Assembly: GCF_026427775.1 (NCBI RefSeq)
Contig: NZ_CP044532.1
Location: 124,001 to 188,000, forward strand
Direction of reading: 5' to 3'
Length of the DNA stretch: 64,000 bases
Source: Arthrobacter sp. CDRTa11
GTDB lineage: Bacteria; Actinomycetota; Actinomycetes; Actinomycetales; Micrococcaceae
Within the stretch, counting starts at the first letter, position 1, and every line of letters starts with the position of its first letter. The translations under genes and the position numbers were made by a program. Positions 33,346 to 42,544 of the stretch are shown here, in pieces. Below the pieces are notes generated by a model that did no database searches, had not been told where the DNA came from, and saw only the letters and a list, made by a program, of their open reading frames with translations.

Positions 33346-34641
33346 ATGGAGAATATTCATCTCACGGGTACCGAGTCCCGTGCTGCCGCATCAAGTACTG
33401 CCGCATCAAGTGCAGCCGCATTAAGCACTGCCGCACCCACTACCGCCACACCCAGCCCTTCAGCACCCCGCACCGCCACTCCCCGCACCGCCGGGCGGCT
33501 CCACGCAGCCCTTCTGGTTGCCGGCAGCTGCATGCCGGTGCTGGGCGCTGTCCTCCTGGCGCCGGTGCTGCCCACCCTCAGCCAGGCCTTTGCCGGCACC
33601 CCCGGTGTTGCCATCCTGGTACCGCTGACCCTGACACTGCCGGCGCTCTTCGTAGCCTTGTTCTCACCGCTGGCGGGGTATGTCGCGGACCGGGTGGGAC
33701 GCAAGCAGCTGCTGATCTTCGCCATGCTTGCCTATGCGCTTTTCGGGACGGCACCGCTGTGGCTTGAAACCCTGGAGTCGATCGCGCTCTCCAGGGTGGG
33801 CGTCGGCATCGCGGAGGCAGCCATCATGACCTGCTGCACCACCCTGATCACCGACTACTACGCCGGGGAGCAGCGCAACAAGTACCTGGGGCTGCAGACC
33901 ATGGTCAGTGCGCTCGCGGCCACCGCCTTCTTCGCCCTGGGAGGCGCCCTGGGCAGCATCAGCTGGCGCACACCGTTCTGGCTCTACGCCGTCAGCGCGG
34001 TCATCGTCATTCCGATGATCTTCAAGCTCTGGGAACCGGCCAAGACCCAACGCACGACGGCGGCAAGGACATCGGTGCCGTGGCGGCAGATCGGCGCACC
34101 CGCCGCCGTGACGCTGTTCGGCGGCATCGTCTTCTATGCACTCATCGTCCACCTGCCCTACGTCATCACGGGCCTGGGCGTGGCTGATGCCGCCCTGATC
34201 GGGCTCGCGGCGGCCATCGCTTCCCTCGCCACCGCGGCAGGGGCCATCTCCTTCCGCTTCCTGGCGAAACTGGGCACACGCAGCCTGCTGGCGCTTGCCT
34301 TCGGACTCGCCGCCGTCGGACTTTCCATGGTTTCCCTGGCCGGCAACGTGCCGCTTGCCATGGCCGGAGCCGTGGTGGCCAGCGCCGGAACCGGTGTGCT
34401 GCTGCCAACGCTCCTGACGTGGGCTGTCAGCGGCCTGGAATTCCGGCAGCGCGGGCGCGGCACAGGCATCTGGACCGGGACGCTGTTCGTGGGGCAGTTC
34501 CTGACGCCCATTGTCCTGGGAACTGCCGCCGCGGCCCTGGGCAGCCTCAGCTTCGCCTTGGGGGCGCTGGGCATCGCTTGTGCTGTTGCCTTGCTGGCCG
34601 TGCTGGTCCGCGGACCGCGGATGGTGCCGGCCAGCCATTAG
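33346..34641 (+). CDS. MFS transporter
   Basis: A 431-residue major facilitator with about 12 membrane helices. The loop 2-3 signature is YVADRVGRKQ. An unusual N-terminal tail of about 45 residues is made of Ala/Ser/Thr/Pro repeats encoded by a tandem DNA repeat. The ATG follows GAAGGAAATTC. A LysR gene follows in the same direction 30 bases on. The substrate is unknown; similar proteins export drugs or sugars. Confidence 0.85.
   Translation: MENIHLTGTESRAAASSTAASSAAALSTAAPTTATPSPSAPRTATPRTAGRLHAALLVAGSCMPVLGAVLLAPVLPTLSQAFAGTPGVAILVPLTLTLPALFVALFSPLAGYVADRVGRKQLLIFAMLAYALFGTAPLWLETLESIALSRVGVGIAEAAIMTCCTTLITDYYAGEQRNKYLGLQTMVSALAATAFFALGGALGSISWRTPFWLYAVSAVIVIPMIFKLWEPAKTQRTTAARTSVPWRQIGAPAAVTLFGGIVFYALIVHLPYVITGLGVADAALIGLAAAIASLATAAGAISFRFLAKLGTRSLLALAFGLAAVGLSMVSLAGNVPLAMAGAVVASAGTGVLLPTLLTWAVSGLEFRQRGRGTGIWTGTLFVGQFLTPIVLGTAAAALGSLSFALGALGIACAVALLAVLVRGPRMVPASH
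33385..33459 (+). repeat. 15-bp tandem repeat in the MFS N-terminus
   Basis: Five 15-base units begin at 33385, 33400, 33415, 33430 and 33445, each starting GCCGCA or GCCACA. They encode five-residue units such as AASST, AASSA, ALST-like. The first three are nearly identical and later ones decay. Confidence 0.8.
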
Positions 34642-34671
34642 GACCGGTCCGGAGCCCTGGGTGGATAACCT

Positions 34672-35634
34672 ATGGGTATGAAGAACCTGGACCTGAATCT
34701 GCTGCCGCAACTGCAGGTCCTGCTGGAACTGCGGAACGTGTCCAGGGCGGCGGAACGGCTTCAGCTCAGCCAGCCCGCCACCAGCGCGGCCATGGCCCGG
34801 CTGCGGCGGCATTTCGACGACGAACTCCTGGTCCGGAACGGCCGCACCTACGATCTCACGCCGTTCGCGCAGGCACTGGTCCCGCTGGTGGATGAAGCCA
34901 TGCTTCACGTCCGGCGGGCCACGCGCGTCCGCTCCGGTTTTGACGCGGCCACGAGTGAGCGGGAGTTCGTCATTGCGGCGTCAGATTATGCGTCCGCGCT
35001 GATGGTTGGCCCGCTGCGGGGAATCCTTCAGCAGGAGGCGCCAAACGTGGCTGTCGACTTTGTGCCCACCTCCGGCATCCAGGGCAAGCTGGCGGATTAC
35101 TCCAGGCTGGATCTGCTGGTGGGGCCCACCGGTTACCACATGCAGGGCACCAGCAAACAGCTCTTCCGGGACAGTTTTGTGGCGGTTCTGGACGCCGGCA
35201 ACCAGCTTCTTCGGCAGCCCCGGCTGACATTGGAGGACCTGACCCGGGTTCCCCACGCCGTCGGCTATTTCGGTGAGGGGATCAGTACCCCCGCGGACAG
35301 GCTTTTTGAATCACGCGGCCTCCAGCGCCGGGCCGCTGCGGTAGTGGCTGGCTTCCTGTCCCTGCCGCTGCTGGTGGAAGGGACGGACCTTGCGGCGCTG
35401 GTGCCGCGGATGCTGGCGGCACGTGCCCAGCGGGGCGCGAACATCGCGGTGCTGGAGTTTTCCGAAGAAGACGAGGCGTCCCTTGTGGAGGCGATGTACT
35501 GGCACCCGTCCCAGACGGAGGATCCGGCGAGCATCTGGCTGCGTTCGGTGGTGCAGCGGGCGTGTTCACGGCTGCATGAACTTTTCCCAGCCAGCGTTCA
35601 TCCGGTCACGGTGACGGTGGGACCTTCCAGCTAG
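34672..35634 (+). CDS. LysR family transcriptional regulator
   Basis: A 320-residue LysR regulator of the NodD-like branch. The helix-turn-helix lies at about residues 8-65 (LDLNLLPQLQVLLELRNVSRAAERLQLSQPATSAAMARLRRHF), followed by a two-lobe effector domain. ATG 34672 and ATG 34678 are both possible. It lies just after the MFS gene and may control it, although LysR genes more often face their targets. Effector unknown. Confidence 0.85.
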   Translation: MGMKNLDLNLLPQLQVLLELRNVSRAAERLQLSQPATSAAMARLRRHFDDELLVRNGRTYDLTPFAQALVPLVDEAMLHVRRATRVRSGFDAATSEREFVIAASDYASALMVGPLRGILQQEAPNVAVDFVPTSGIQGKLADYSRLDLLVGPTGYHMQGTSKQLFRDSFVAVLDAGNQLLRQPRLTLEDLTRVPHAVGYFGEGISTPADRLFESRGLQRRAAAVVAGFLSLPLLVEGTDLAALVPRMLAARAQRGANIAVLEFSEEDEASLVEAMYWHPSQTEDPASIWLRSVVQRACSRLHELFPASVHPVTVTVGPSS

Positions 35635-35657
35635 CAGACCGCACGCAGAAAAACAGG

Positions 35658-35715
35658 CAGGCAAAACAGGCCAGACAAAAGCAGACCAGGCAAAACAGGC
35701 CAGACAAAAGCAGGC
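35658..35715. repeat. 29-bp tandem duplication
   Basis: Two 29-base units (35658-35686, 35687-35715) differ at one position. The A-rich pattern CAGGCAAAACAGGCCAGAC also echoes in the preceding bases. It lies between a LysR gene and a terminator and overlaps no gene. Confidence 0.85.
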
Positions 35716-35747
35716 CGGGGCGCGGCTTTCGCCACGCCCCCGGCCTG
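35711..35747. terminator. Strong hairpin between lysR and GH30 genes
   Basis: A GC-rich stem of about 15 bp with one bulge and loop CTTTC, arms CAGGCCGGGG and CCCCGGCCTG at the base. It lies between two convergent genes and should terminate both. Confidence 0.7.
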
Positions 35748-35762
35748 TGATGTTGGACCTGG

Positions 35763-38700
35763 CTAGCGTCCGATTCCTACCTCATACGTCCGGGACTGGC
35801 TGCCGTCCTCGCTGGTCACGGTGACCACGGCCTTCCGCGTCTGCTGGTCGGGCTGTTGGACCGCTACCGTGGCGTACGGGTCCGCCGCCGTGGCAGTTAC
35901 CTGTGGCAGCGCGCCGCCCCATTCCACGTTGTACGTGCTGGTAGCCGGGTCGAAGCCGGGCACAGCCTGGCCGTCGACGGCGATCCCAACGGCGGAGGCG
36001 TCAGAGGACTTGCCCGCCGACAGGGCCATCACCTGGATCTCGCTGACGGTCATGTGGGTGTTGGGCCGGGCGGTGAGTATGGCGCGGACCTCCTTCGTGT
36101 CCACGTTGGCCACCGGCACGGACACCACGGGCGCCGGGCTGCCGCCGGGTACGGAGACCGCCGGACCGGCGTTCACCCAACTCCCGCTGGCTGTCCTGGT
36201 CTGGACCTGGACGGTCTGCGCATAGCTGTCCGTGGACCCGTCGCGGTAGAAGTGCACCTTCAGTTCCTTGACAGTCCTGGTGACCGGAAGGGCCACCGTC
36301 AGGGTGTCGGAGACGTTCTTGCTGCTGGACTTCCAGTTGGACCACGCCTTGTCCGTCAGGTTGCCGTTGCGGAGGCCGGCGGTGCCGTAGCCCGGCTCCG
36401 TGAAGGTGGCGTTGATGGAGGCGCCGTCGTCGTCAGCTGCATTGTCAACAGCGGGCTCGGTGACCTGGACGCGGACAGTTGCCGGAAGAGTGGTGCCGTC
36501 CCCGGCATCAGCGGCTCCATTGACTGTCAGGACCCCCGCCGCAGCGGCAGGCCCGACGGCGTCCCACGCCACGGTGCGTTCAACTGTTCCGCCGTGTTCG
36601 GCCACCGCAGTGACGGTGGACGGGAGAACCGGCGTGCCGCCCACATAGGTCTTGGCACGGGCAGGCAGTGTGGAGACGAGCGTGTCCACGGTGACCTCGG
36701 CGCGGACCTCATGCACGGCGCCCAGGGCGTCCGTCGCGGTTCCCTTGACCGCCACCGTTGTCCCCGGAGTCTTCCAGAGGCTGTCCGGAGGCATCTTCCA
36801 CGTCACGGCCAGCTCGCCGCGGGCACCGCCCGGGTAGAGCGGAGTGGCGGTTGCCGGAAGCTGCGGAACGGATCCCGGGACGGTGAAGACGTTGATCTCC
36901 CGGAAGCCCTGGATGGTTTCATCCACAATGGTCCAGCGCTGGTTGTCGGCGGAGTTGGCCATCCACATGGTGACTGCGGATCCCTCGGCGGTGGCGTTTC
37001 CGCCCACCTCAAGGAGCCTGCCGCTGGCAGCGTTCACCAGCGTGTAGGTGCCGTCGCCGGTGGTGGACAGGATCCACTGCGCGTTCTCGGCCGGAAGCTC
37101 GGCGGCGTCCACAAGGGTCACCGCGTTCTCCACCGATGCCAGTTCCCGCGTGCCGTCTGCAGTTCCTACGGCATAACGGGCCTGGTTGCTGTTTTCGCCG
37201 CTGAGCAACCGGATGTTCCACATCTGCTCTGCGGCAGCGCCGGAGCGGATGACGGCGGACGTTCCGTTCGGGGCAATCGCGATGGATTTGCCGCTTTGGA
37301 CGCCCTGGAGCCGGTAAACGTGGCCTGCCTGGACCAGGGATGCGTCCTTGGACACGCCCTGGACGCCCTCAACGATGAAGGTGGTGACGGATTCCTTGGG
37401 CACTGTCAGGGTGGCTGTGGCATTGCGTCCGACGGCGACGGGCTGGCCCTTGACCAATGCCCCGGTGACGTCGCTGACCACCGGCGTGACTGTCGCGTTG
37501 CCCTGGATCGCTCCGAAACCTGACAGGTCCAGGACCACCGGGTGCTCCTGCGCGCTGTCGTTGACGTGGACCACGGTTGCGCCGGTATCGGAAACGGCGG
37601 CAGCGCTCTTCGGATCGTTGACCTTCACCAGGCGGTCGCCGGGCTCGATGAACTGGGTGAAGTTCCGGGCGGTGTTGTACTTGGTGTTGGTGTAGATGGG
37701 ACAGGTTTCCAGGGTGTCCTCGGCCGTGCAGTCAAAGGGAAGCTGGATTTCGCCCCAGTTTGACCCGGCTTCGCTCTCCCCGCCTGGCTTCATGTTGTTG
37801 TAGTCCTCCACCGGCTGCCAGAACACCCAGGCCTTGGGTTCAAGTTCGCGCAGGTCATCCACCATCTGCTTTGCCAGGCCCAGGCCGGGCTGCATGCTGA
37901 CGAAGTTCTGCCCGGACATCCAGGCGCCGCCCACTTCGCTCATCCAGAGGGGTTTGCCCTCGCCCTTGGCGATGTCGCGGGCCGAGGTGCGCTGGCCGGT
38001 GCCGTAGGTGTGGACGTTGAGCTGGTCAACCAGTGCCCGGCTCTCCTCGGAGTAGCTGTTCCAGTTGTTGGTGAAGATGGACGGGTTGGTCTCATCCATG
38101 GCGGAGATGACAGCATCGGTGTCAGCTTCGGCGAGCTGGCCAGCAAGGGACTTCAGGACCTTCTGCTGCAGTTCGGGGCCAATGTGGGCTCCCTCTTGCC
38201 GGCCTCCGACTGGCTGCCCGTCGGCACCCAGCTTGGTGCCCCAGTAGGGTGTGTTGGGCTCGTTGAAGGGGTCCAGGGTATCGATCTTGATGCCGTGGGC
38301 GTCCTCGAGCTCCTCCACAACGCGCAGGAGATAGGTGTTGAATTCATCGATGCTTTCGGTGCGAAGCTGGTCCTCCGAAGAGTTGAAGCCGCCGGAGACG
38401 TAGCCGCTGACGGTCTGGAACCAGGGCGGGGAGTTGCTGAAGGCTTCCCATTTGGTGACGTCGGCCTTGATGCGGTCGATCCACCAGCGCTGGGTCTGGT
38501 CCGCGTCCAGGTTCCAGTGTTCCGGGTTCTCCGGGTCCCACCAGTCCTTGTCCGCCCGAGTGGTTCCTTCCGGCGCCTTCCACCATCCCTCGACGGCGCC
38601 GCCGGCCCGAAGGTAATCCTTGACGTCCGGTGCGTTCCCGCCGCCGATGTTGTACCTGGCAATGTTCAGGTTCAGGCCTTCATCGCCGAACACCATCTCG

Positions 38701-38963
38701 GCAAGCCTTTCCCGCACTTCATCCGGGTAGTCACCGGTGGCGTTGGCGAACCAGACCAGGCTGGTTCCCCAACCCTCAAAAGGGTCACCCTGGTACGAGG
38801 GATCCGGCTTCACCGTCACCGCGCCGGCCGGGACGGGCTCCGTGACTGCAGGGGCAAGCGCAGGAACGGCCATCGCAGGGCCGGCCAGGAGGCCGGCGGC
38901 CATGACGGCCGTTGTTGCCCCGAAGGCGGTGGTGGCCCAGAGGCGTCTGCATCGATTCGTCAT
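35763..38963 (-). CDS. Secreted modular GH30 glycosidase (endo-beta-1,6-galactanase type)
   Basis: A 1066-residue exported enzyme. Signal peptide 1-32. GH30 catalytic domain about 50-440 with acid/base Glu235 (DPFNEPNTPYW) and nucleophile Glu343 (LWMSEVGGAW), plus a C-terminal beta-domain to about 535. A ricin-type beta-trefoil lectin domain covers about 548-682 (repeats with GKSIAI, NQRWTI). Ig-like domains follow to about 860, then a discoidin-like domain (about 870-985) and a C-terminal Ig/cadherin-like module. The pattern matches endo-beta-1,6-galactanases that cut side chains of plant arabinogalactan; glucosylceramidase or xylanase activity are less likely alternatives. ATG 38963 follows AGAAAGG. 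It is the last gene of the ABC operon behind it. Confidence 0.82.
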   Translation of the reverse strand: MTNRCRRLWATTAFGATTAVMAAGLLAGPAMAVPALAPAVTEPVPAGAVTVKPDPSYQGDPFEGWGTSLVWFANATGDYPDEVRERLAEMVFGDEGLNLNIARYNIGGGNAPDVKDYLRAGGAVEGWWKAPEGTTRADKDWWDPENPEHWNLDADQTQRWWIDRIKADVTKWEAFSNSPPWFQTVSGYVSGGFNSSEDQLRTESIDEFNTYLLRVVEELEDAHGIKIDTLDPFNEPNTPYWGTKLGADGQPVGGRQEGAHIGPELQQKVLKSLAGQLAEADTDAVISAMDETNPSIFTNNWNSYSEESRALVDQLNVHTYGTGQRTSARDIAKGEGKPLWMSEVGGAWMSGQNFVSMQPGLGLAKQMVDDLRELEPKAWVFWQPVEDYNNMKPGGESEAGSNWGEIQLPFDCTAEDTLETCPIYTNTKYNTARNFTQFIEPGDRLVKVNDPKSAAAVSDTGATVVHVNDSAQEHPVVLDLSGFGAIQGNATVTPVVSDVTGALVKGQPVAVGRNATATLTVPKESVTTFIVEGVQGVSKDASLVQAGHVYRLQGVQSGKSIAIAPNGTSAVIRSGAAAEQMWNIRLLSGENSNQARYAVGTADGTRELASVENAVTLVDAAELPAENAQWILSTTGDGTYTLVNAASGRLLEVGGNATAEGSAVTMWMANSADNQRWTIVDETIQGFREINVFTVPGSVPQLPATATPLYPGGARGELAVTWKMPPDSLWKTPGTTVAVKGTATDALGAVHEVRAEVTVDTLVSTLPARAKTYVGGTPVLPSTVTAVAEHGGTVERTVAWDAVGPAAAAGVLTVNGAADAGDGTTLPATVRVQVTEPAVDNAADDDGASINATFTEPGYGTAGLRNGNLTDKAWSNWKSSSKNVSDTLTVALPVTRTVKELKVHFYRDGSTDSYAQTVQVQTRTASGSWVNAGPAVSVPGGSPAPVVSVPVANVDTKEVRAILTARPNTHMTVSEIQVMALSAGKSSDASAVGIAVDGQAVPGFDPATSTYNVEWGGALPQVTATAADPYATVAVQQPDQQTRKAVVTVTSEDGSQSRTYEVGIGR

Positions 38964-39034
38964 TGAATGCCTTTCTGTAGGTTCGCCTTTTCGGCGGGAA
39001 ATCTGAGCGCGAAAATCTGAGCGGAAAATCCGAA

Positions 39035-39070
39035 CTGCCTCCCGGTGTCCTGCTGCCCCCGGGGAGGCAG
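39035..39070 (-). terminator. Intercistronic hairpin between binding-protein and GH30 genes
   Basis: Arms 39035-39045 and 39059-39070 pair over 11 bp with one bulged G. It lies after the solute-binding-protein stop and before GH30 in the same operon. Just downstream, 39001-39030 contains a short AAATCTGAGCG direct repeat. Confidence 0.55.
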
Positions 39071-39163
39071 GAGGAGGGGAAGCGAAGGGCGCGGCCACAG
39101 CGGGCCGCCCCCCGGCGCCGTCGGCCACTCATTAAGAGCTATTCCGCTGCTATTCCTTGACGG

Positions 39164-40510
39164 TTATTCCTTGACCGTGAAGCCCTGCTCGGTGCCGTAC
39201 TTGGCGGATGCCTTCTGCCAGTCGGCCAGTCCGTCCACAAGCTTGGTGTCAGAGACATAGGCCTGGCCGACGGTGTCGTTGAAGATGCTGTTGGCGTACA
39301 CCTGGAAGGGCAGGTAGGACCAACCCTGGACCACGTTCTGGGCTGACTCCGCGAAGATCTTGTTGGCCTGCTGGCCGCCGAAGTACGCGAATTCAGCGTT
39401 CAGGAACTCGGGGGAGGAGATTTCCTTGGCAGTGGCCGGGAAGGAACCGCCGTCGATGCGGGTCTTGACGCCGTCCTCGACGTTGGAGTACTTCAGGAAT
39501 CCATACGCGAGGGCGGCCTGGCTGCTGGCGGCGGGAATGGCAAGTGAGCTTCCGCCGTTTTCGGAGCTGCTCTTGCCGCCTTCCTTCCACTGGGGAAGGG
39601 GCGCCACGCTCCACTTGCCCGCGCCTTCGGCGACACCGGAGGAGAGGTTGCCCGGCATCCATGCCCCGGTGGAAAGTGTGGCGATGGTTCCGTTGCCCAG
39701 GCCCTTGTACCACTCATCGCTCCAGGAACTGATGGGGGCAAGGAGGTCCTCGTCGATGAGCTTTTGCCAGGTCTCGGCGAACTTCTTTGACCCGTCGTCG
39801 GAGAAATTGACGGTTACGTCGTTGCCGCTGACCTTGTATGGCTTTCCGCCGGCCTGCCAGATCATGCTGGTGGTGAAGCCTGCGTCGCCGGTGTCGTTGG
39901 CAATGTAGGCGTTCGGATCGGCTTTCTTCAGTGCGCGGCCGGCTTCCAGGAACTCGTCCCAGGTCTTGGGTACTTCGATGCCGTGCTTGGCGAACAGTTC
40001 CTTGTTGTAGAACATGGCCATGGGGCCGGAGTCCATGGGCAGGCCGTAGACCCCGCCTGCCGCCTGGACCGATGCCCACGGTCCCGGCGTGAACGTGTCC
40101 TTCAGGTCCGAGGCGCCGAACTGGCCAAGATCGGCGACGGACTTGGCCAGGGAGAACTGCGGCAGTGCGTAGTACTCCACCTGGGCAACATCGGGAACAC
40201 CGGAACCGGCCGAAATCGCGTTCTGCAGGGCCGTGTACTGGTCGTTTCCGGTGCCGGCGTTGACCAGTTCCACGTCCACATTGGGGTATTTCGCTTCGAA
40301 GCCTTCAACGACCTTCTTCAGCGTTGGCTCCCACGCCCATACGGTCAGCTTTCCTCCTTTTTGCAGGGCTTCCTCGACGGCGTCGCTGGTCACCGTCTGC
40401 TGGGCGGCGGGGGCGGCGGCGCCACAACCGCTCAGGCCCAGGGCGAGTGCGGCGGCAACTCCCACGGCCGAGCTCTGCAGCAGGCCGCGCCGGGTCAGGG
40501 TTTTGTTCAT
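39164..40510 (-). CDS. ABC transporter solute-binding lipoprotein (galactan island)
   Basis: A 448-residue sugar-binding protein. The signal has twin arginines (TRRGLLQSS) and ends in lipobox LSGC (Cys29), so export may use the Tat route. The mature part has TVWAWEPTLKKVVEGFEAKYP, DVAQVEYYALPQF and GGVYGLPMDSGPMAMFYNKELF, as in family 1 proteins. It follows two permease genes and precedes GH30. The sugar is inferred as galactan or arabinogalactan oligosaccharide from GH30. Start ATG has GAAGGAAAACC upstream. Confidence 0.86.
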   Translation of the reverse strand: MNKTLTRRGLLQSSAVGVAAALALGLSGCGAAAPAAQQTVTSDAVEEALQKGGKLTVWAWEPTLKKVVEGFEAKYPNVDVELVNAGTGNDQYTALQNAISAGSGVPDVAQVEYYALPQFSLAKSVADLGQFGASDLKDTFTPGPWASVQAAGGVYGLPMDSGPMAMFYNKELFAKHGIEVPKTWDEFLEAGRALKKADPNAYIANDTGDAGFTTSMIWQAGGKPYKVSGNDVTVNFSDDGSKKFAETWQKLIDEDLLAPISSWSDEWYKGLGNGTIATLSTGAWMPGNLSSGVAEGAGKWSVAPLPQWKEGGKSSSENGGSSLAIPAASSQAALAYGFLKYSNVEDGVKTRIDGGSFPATAKEISSPEFLNAEFAYFGGQQANKIFAESAQNVVQGWSYLPFQVYANSIFNDTVGQAYVSDTKLVDGLADWQKASAKYGTEQGFTVKE

Positions 40511-40556
40511 GGTTTTCCTTCTGATTGCCTCGTTGATACGGGTGGGGGAGTGCGGG

Positions 40557-41507
40557 TTATTCTTTGACGCTTCCGGCCGCCAGGCCTGATTGCCAGTACC
40601 GCTGCAGGAGCAGGAACGCGGCGATGAGGGGCAGGATGGTGAGCATTGATCCGGTGATGACCAGGTTGAAGATGGCCTCGCCGCCGGCGGTGGCCGCCTG
40701 GGCGTTCCAGGCGTTCAGCCCCAGGGTCAGCGGGTACCAGTCCGGGTTCTTGAGCATGATCAGTGGCAGGAAATAGTTGTTCCAGGTGGCCACCATGGTG
40801 AAGAGGAGCACTGTGACGATGCCCGGCGTCAGCAGCGGCAGGCAGACCTGGAAGAACGTCCGGGCCTCGCTGGCTCCGTCGATTCGGGCTGACTCCAGAA
40901 TCTCGGTGGGGATCGCCTCGGAGGCGAAGGTCCACATGAGGTACAGGCCGAAGGGCGAGATGAGCGAGGGGATGATGACAGCCCACGGTGTGTTGGTCAG
41001 GCCCATCTGGCTGAACATCAGGAAGGTGGGCACGGCCAGGGCTGTTCCGGGAACGGCCACCGCGCCGATCACCACGGCAAAGACCCCCTTCTTTCCCGGG
41101 AAGTCGAACTTGGCGAGGGCGTAGCCGCCGAGGACCGCCAGGAAGGTGGCACCGCCGGCGCCAAGCACGACGTACAGCACGGTGTTGCCCAGCCAGCGGA
41201 GGAAGATGCCGCCGTCGTAGGTGAATGTCCGGGCAATGTTTTCCCACAGGACAAAATCGCCGGCGAACCACAGTCCAAAGGAGCTGAAGAGCCCTTCCTG
41301 GGTTTTGGTGGCGTTGATCAGCAGCCACACCAGCGGCGCCAGGCTGTAAAGGAGGACCACCCCGGTCACAAGGGTGAGCATGACGCTGCGGCGGGACCGG
41401 CGCTTGGAGGAGACCCGTTGGGGGCGCAGCCTGGCAGGCGTGGTGCCCTTTTCACCGGTACGGGCGGCGGCGCGGGTGGCGGGGCGGGAGGCAGTGGGGA
41501 CGCTCAT
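40557..41507 (-). CDS. Sugar ABC transporter permease (MalG type, galactan island)
   Basis: A 316-residue permease with a basic cytoplasmic tail of about 38 residues, six membrane helices and the EAA loop (LESARIDGASEARTFFQVCLPLL). It starts three bases after the stop of the MalF-type gene, so translation is coupled. The EAA loop begins LESA, a mild departure from consensus. Confidence 0.88.
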   Translation of the reverse strand: MSVPTASRPATRAAARTGEKGTTPARLRPQRVSSKRRSRRSVMLTLVTGVVLLYSLAPLVWLLINATKTQEGLFSSFGLWFAGDFVLWENIARTFTYDGGIFLRWLGNTVLYVVLGAGGATFLAVLGGYALAKFDFPGKKGVFAVVIGAVAVPGTALAVPTFLMFSQMGLTNTPWAVIIPSLISPFGLYLMWTFASEAIPTEILESARIDGASEARTFFQVCLPLLTPGIVTVLLFTMVATWNNYFLPLIMLKNPDWYPLTLGLNAWNAQAATAGGEAIFNLVITGSMLTILPLIAAFLLLQRYWQSGLAAGSVKE

Positions 41508-41510
41508 GGT

Positions 41511-42437
41511 TTAGCGTTCCTTTCGCATGCCGCGGGCCTGGACTGCGAAGGCGATAGCCATCGTGAGCAGGCCCATCATGATCGCCACCGTGGCGGAGTA
41601 GTTGTACTGCTGGCCTGAGAAGGAGAGGGAGTAGGCGTACAGGTTGGGCGTGAAGAACGTTGAGATGGTGTTCGGCGAAAGGCTCTTGAGGATGCTCGGC
41701 TCATTGAAGAGCTGGAAGCTCCCGATGACCGAGAAGATCGTTGCCACCACGATCGCGCCGCGGATGGCCGGGATCTTGATGGCCGAAATGACCCTCAACT
41801 GCCCGGCGCCGTCGATCTCCGCCGCCTCGTACAGCGACTTGGGGATGACTGTCAGCGCGGAGTAGAAGATGAGCATGTTGTAGCCGATGAATTCCCAGGT
41901 CACGATGTTCCCGATCGAGACCAGGACCAGTTCGGCGGAGAGGGGGCTGGGCAGCTGCAGCCCGAAGGCCTGGTTGATGTTTCCCACCAGCCCGAAGCGG
42001 GTGCCGTACATAAACCCCCACATCAGGGCGGCCACCACCGCAGGCACTGCATACGGCAGGAAGATCGAGATCCGGAAAAAGGCCTTCCCGTACAGCCGGC
42101 CGCTGTCCAGCGCGAGGGCAACCAGCAGGGCGATAAAAAGCATCACCGGTACCTGGACGGCCAGGAACATGGAAACCCGGCCCAAGGCGGACCAGAACTG
42201 CGGATCGGACAGTGCCCGCGTGTAGTTGTCCAGGCCAACGAAGGCTGTTCCGCCAATGAGCTGGGTGCGGAAGACACTGAGGTAGATCGAGTAGGCAATG
42301 GGTGCGAGGAACACCAGGGCGAAGACTGCCATGAACGGGCCGATAAACCACCACCCTGCCCAGGAGCGCCGGCGGGGTTTCCGCTGGACGGCAGCGGAAG
42401 CAGCAGGGGCTGCAACCGGTGGGGACACCATTGTCAT
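41511..42437 (-). CDS. Sugar ABC transporter permease (MalF type, galactan island)
   Basis: A 308-residue permease, first gene of the operon. Six membrane helices, EAA loop YEAAEIDGAGQLRVISAIKIPAI. The ATG at 42437 follows AAAGGAC; longer frames would reach into the operators at 42479-42525. Gene order is permease, permease, binding protein, GH30, the reverse of the arabinan island, where the binding protein comes first. Confidence 0.88.
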   Translation of the reverse strand: MTMVSPPVAAPAASAAVQRKPRRRSWAGWWFIGPFMAVFALVFLAPIAYSIYLSVFRTQLIGGTAFVGLDNYTRALSDPQFWSALGRVSMFLAVQVPVMLFIALLVALALDSGRLYGKAFFRISIFLPYAVPAVVAALMWGFMYGTRFGLVGNINQAFGLQLPSPLSAELVLVSIGNIVTWEFIGYNMLIFYSALTVIPKSLYEAAEIDGAGQLRVISAIKIPAIRGAIVVATIFSVIGSFQLFNEPSILKSLSPNTISTFFTPNLYAYSLSFSGQQYNYSATVAIMMGLLTMAIAFAVQARGMRKER

Positions 42438-42478
42438 GAAAAAGTCCTTTGGGGCTGGGATTACGGGGAAAGCAGCGA

Positions 42479-42525
42479 TGGTTGCGCAAACATTTACGAC
42501 CCAGGTGGTCTTGTTTGCGCAAACA
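42479..42525. promoter_or_regulatory. Twin LacI operators of the galactan island
   Basis: TGGTTGCGCAAACA (42479-42492) and the perfect palindrome TGTTTGCGCAAACA (42512-42525) differ at one position. Their centres are 33 bp apart, about three helix turns. They lie between the divergent permease and lacI genes, and the second is 20 bases before the lacI start. Confidence 0.75.
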
Positions 42526-42544
42526 TGATTGCTAAGATGTTGGC

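Noticed and set aside
33385..35715. CRISPR-like repeats
   Set aside because: The repeats at 33385 and 35658 are direct tandem copies without spacers, one within a gene, and no cas genes are present.
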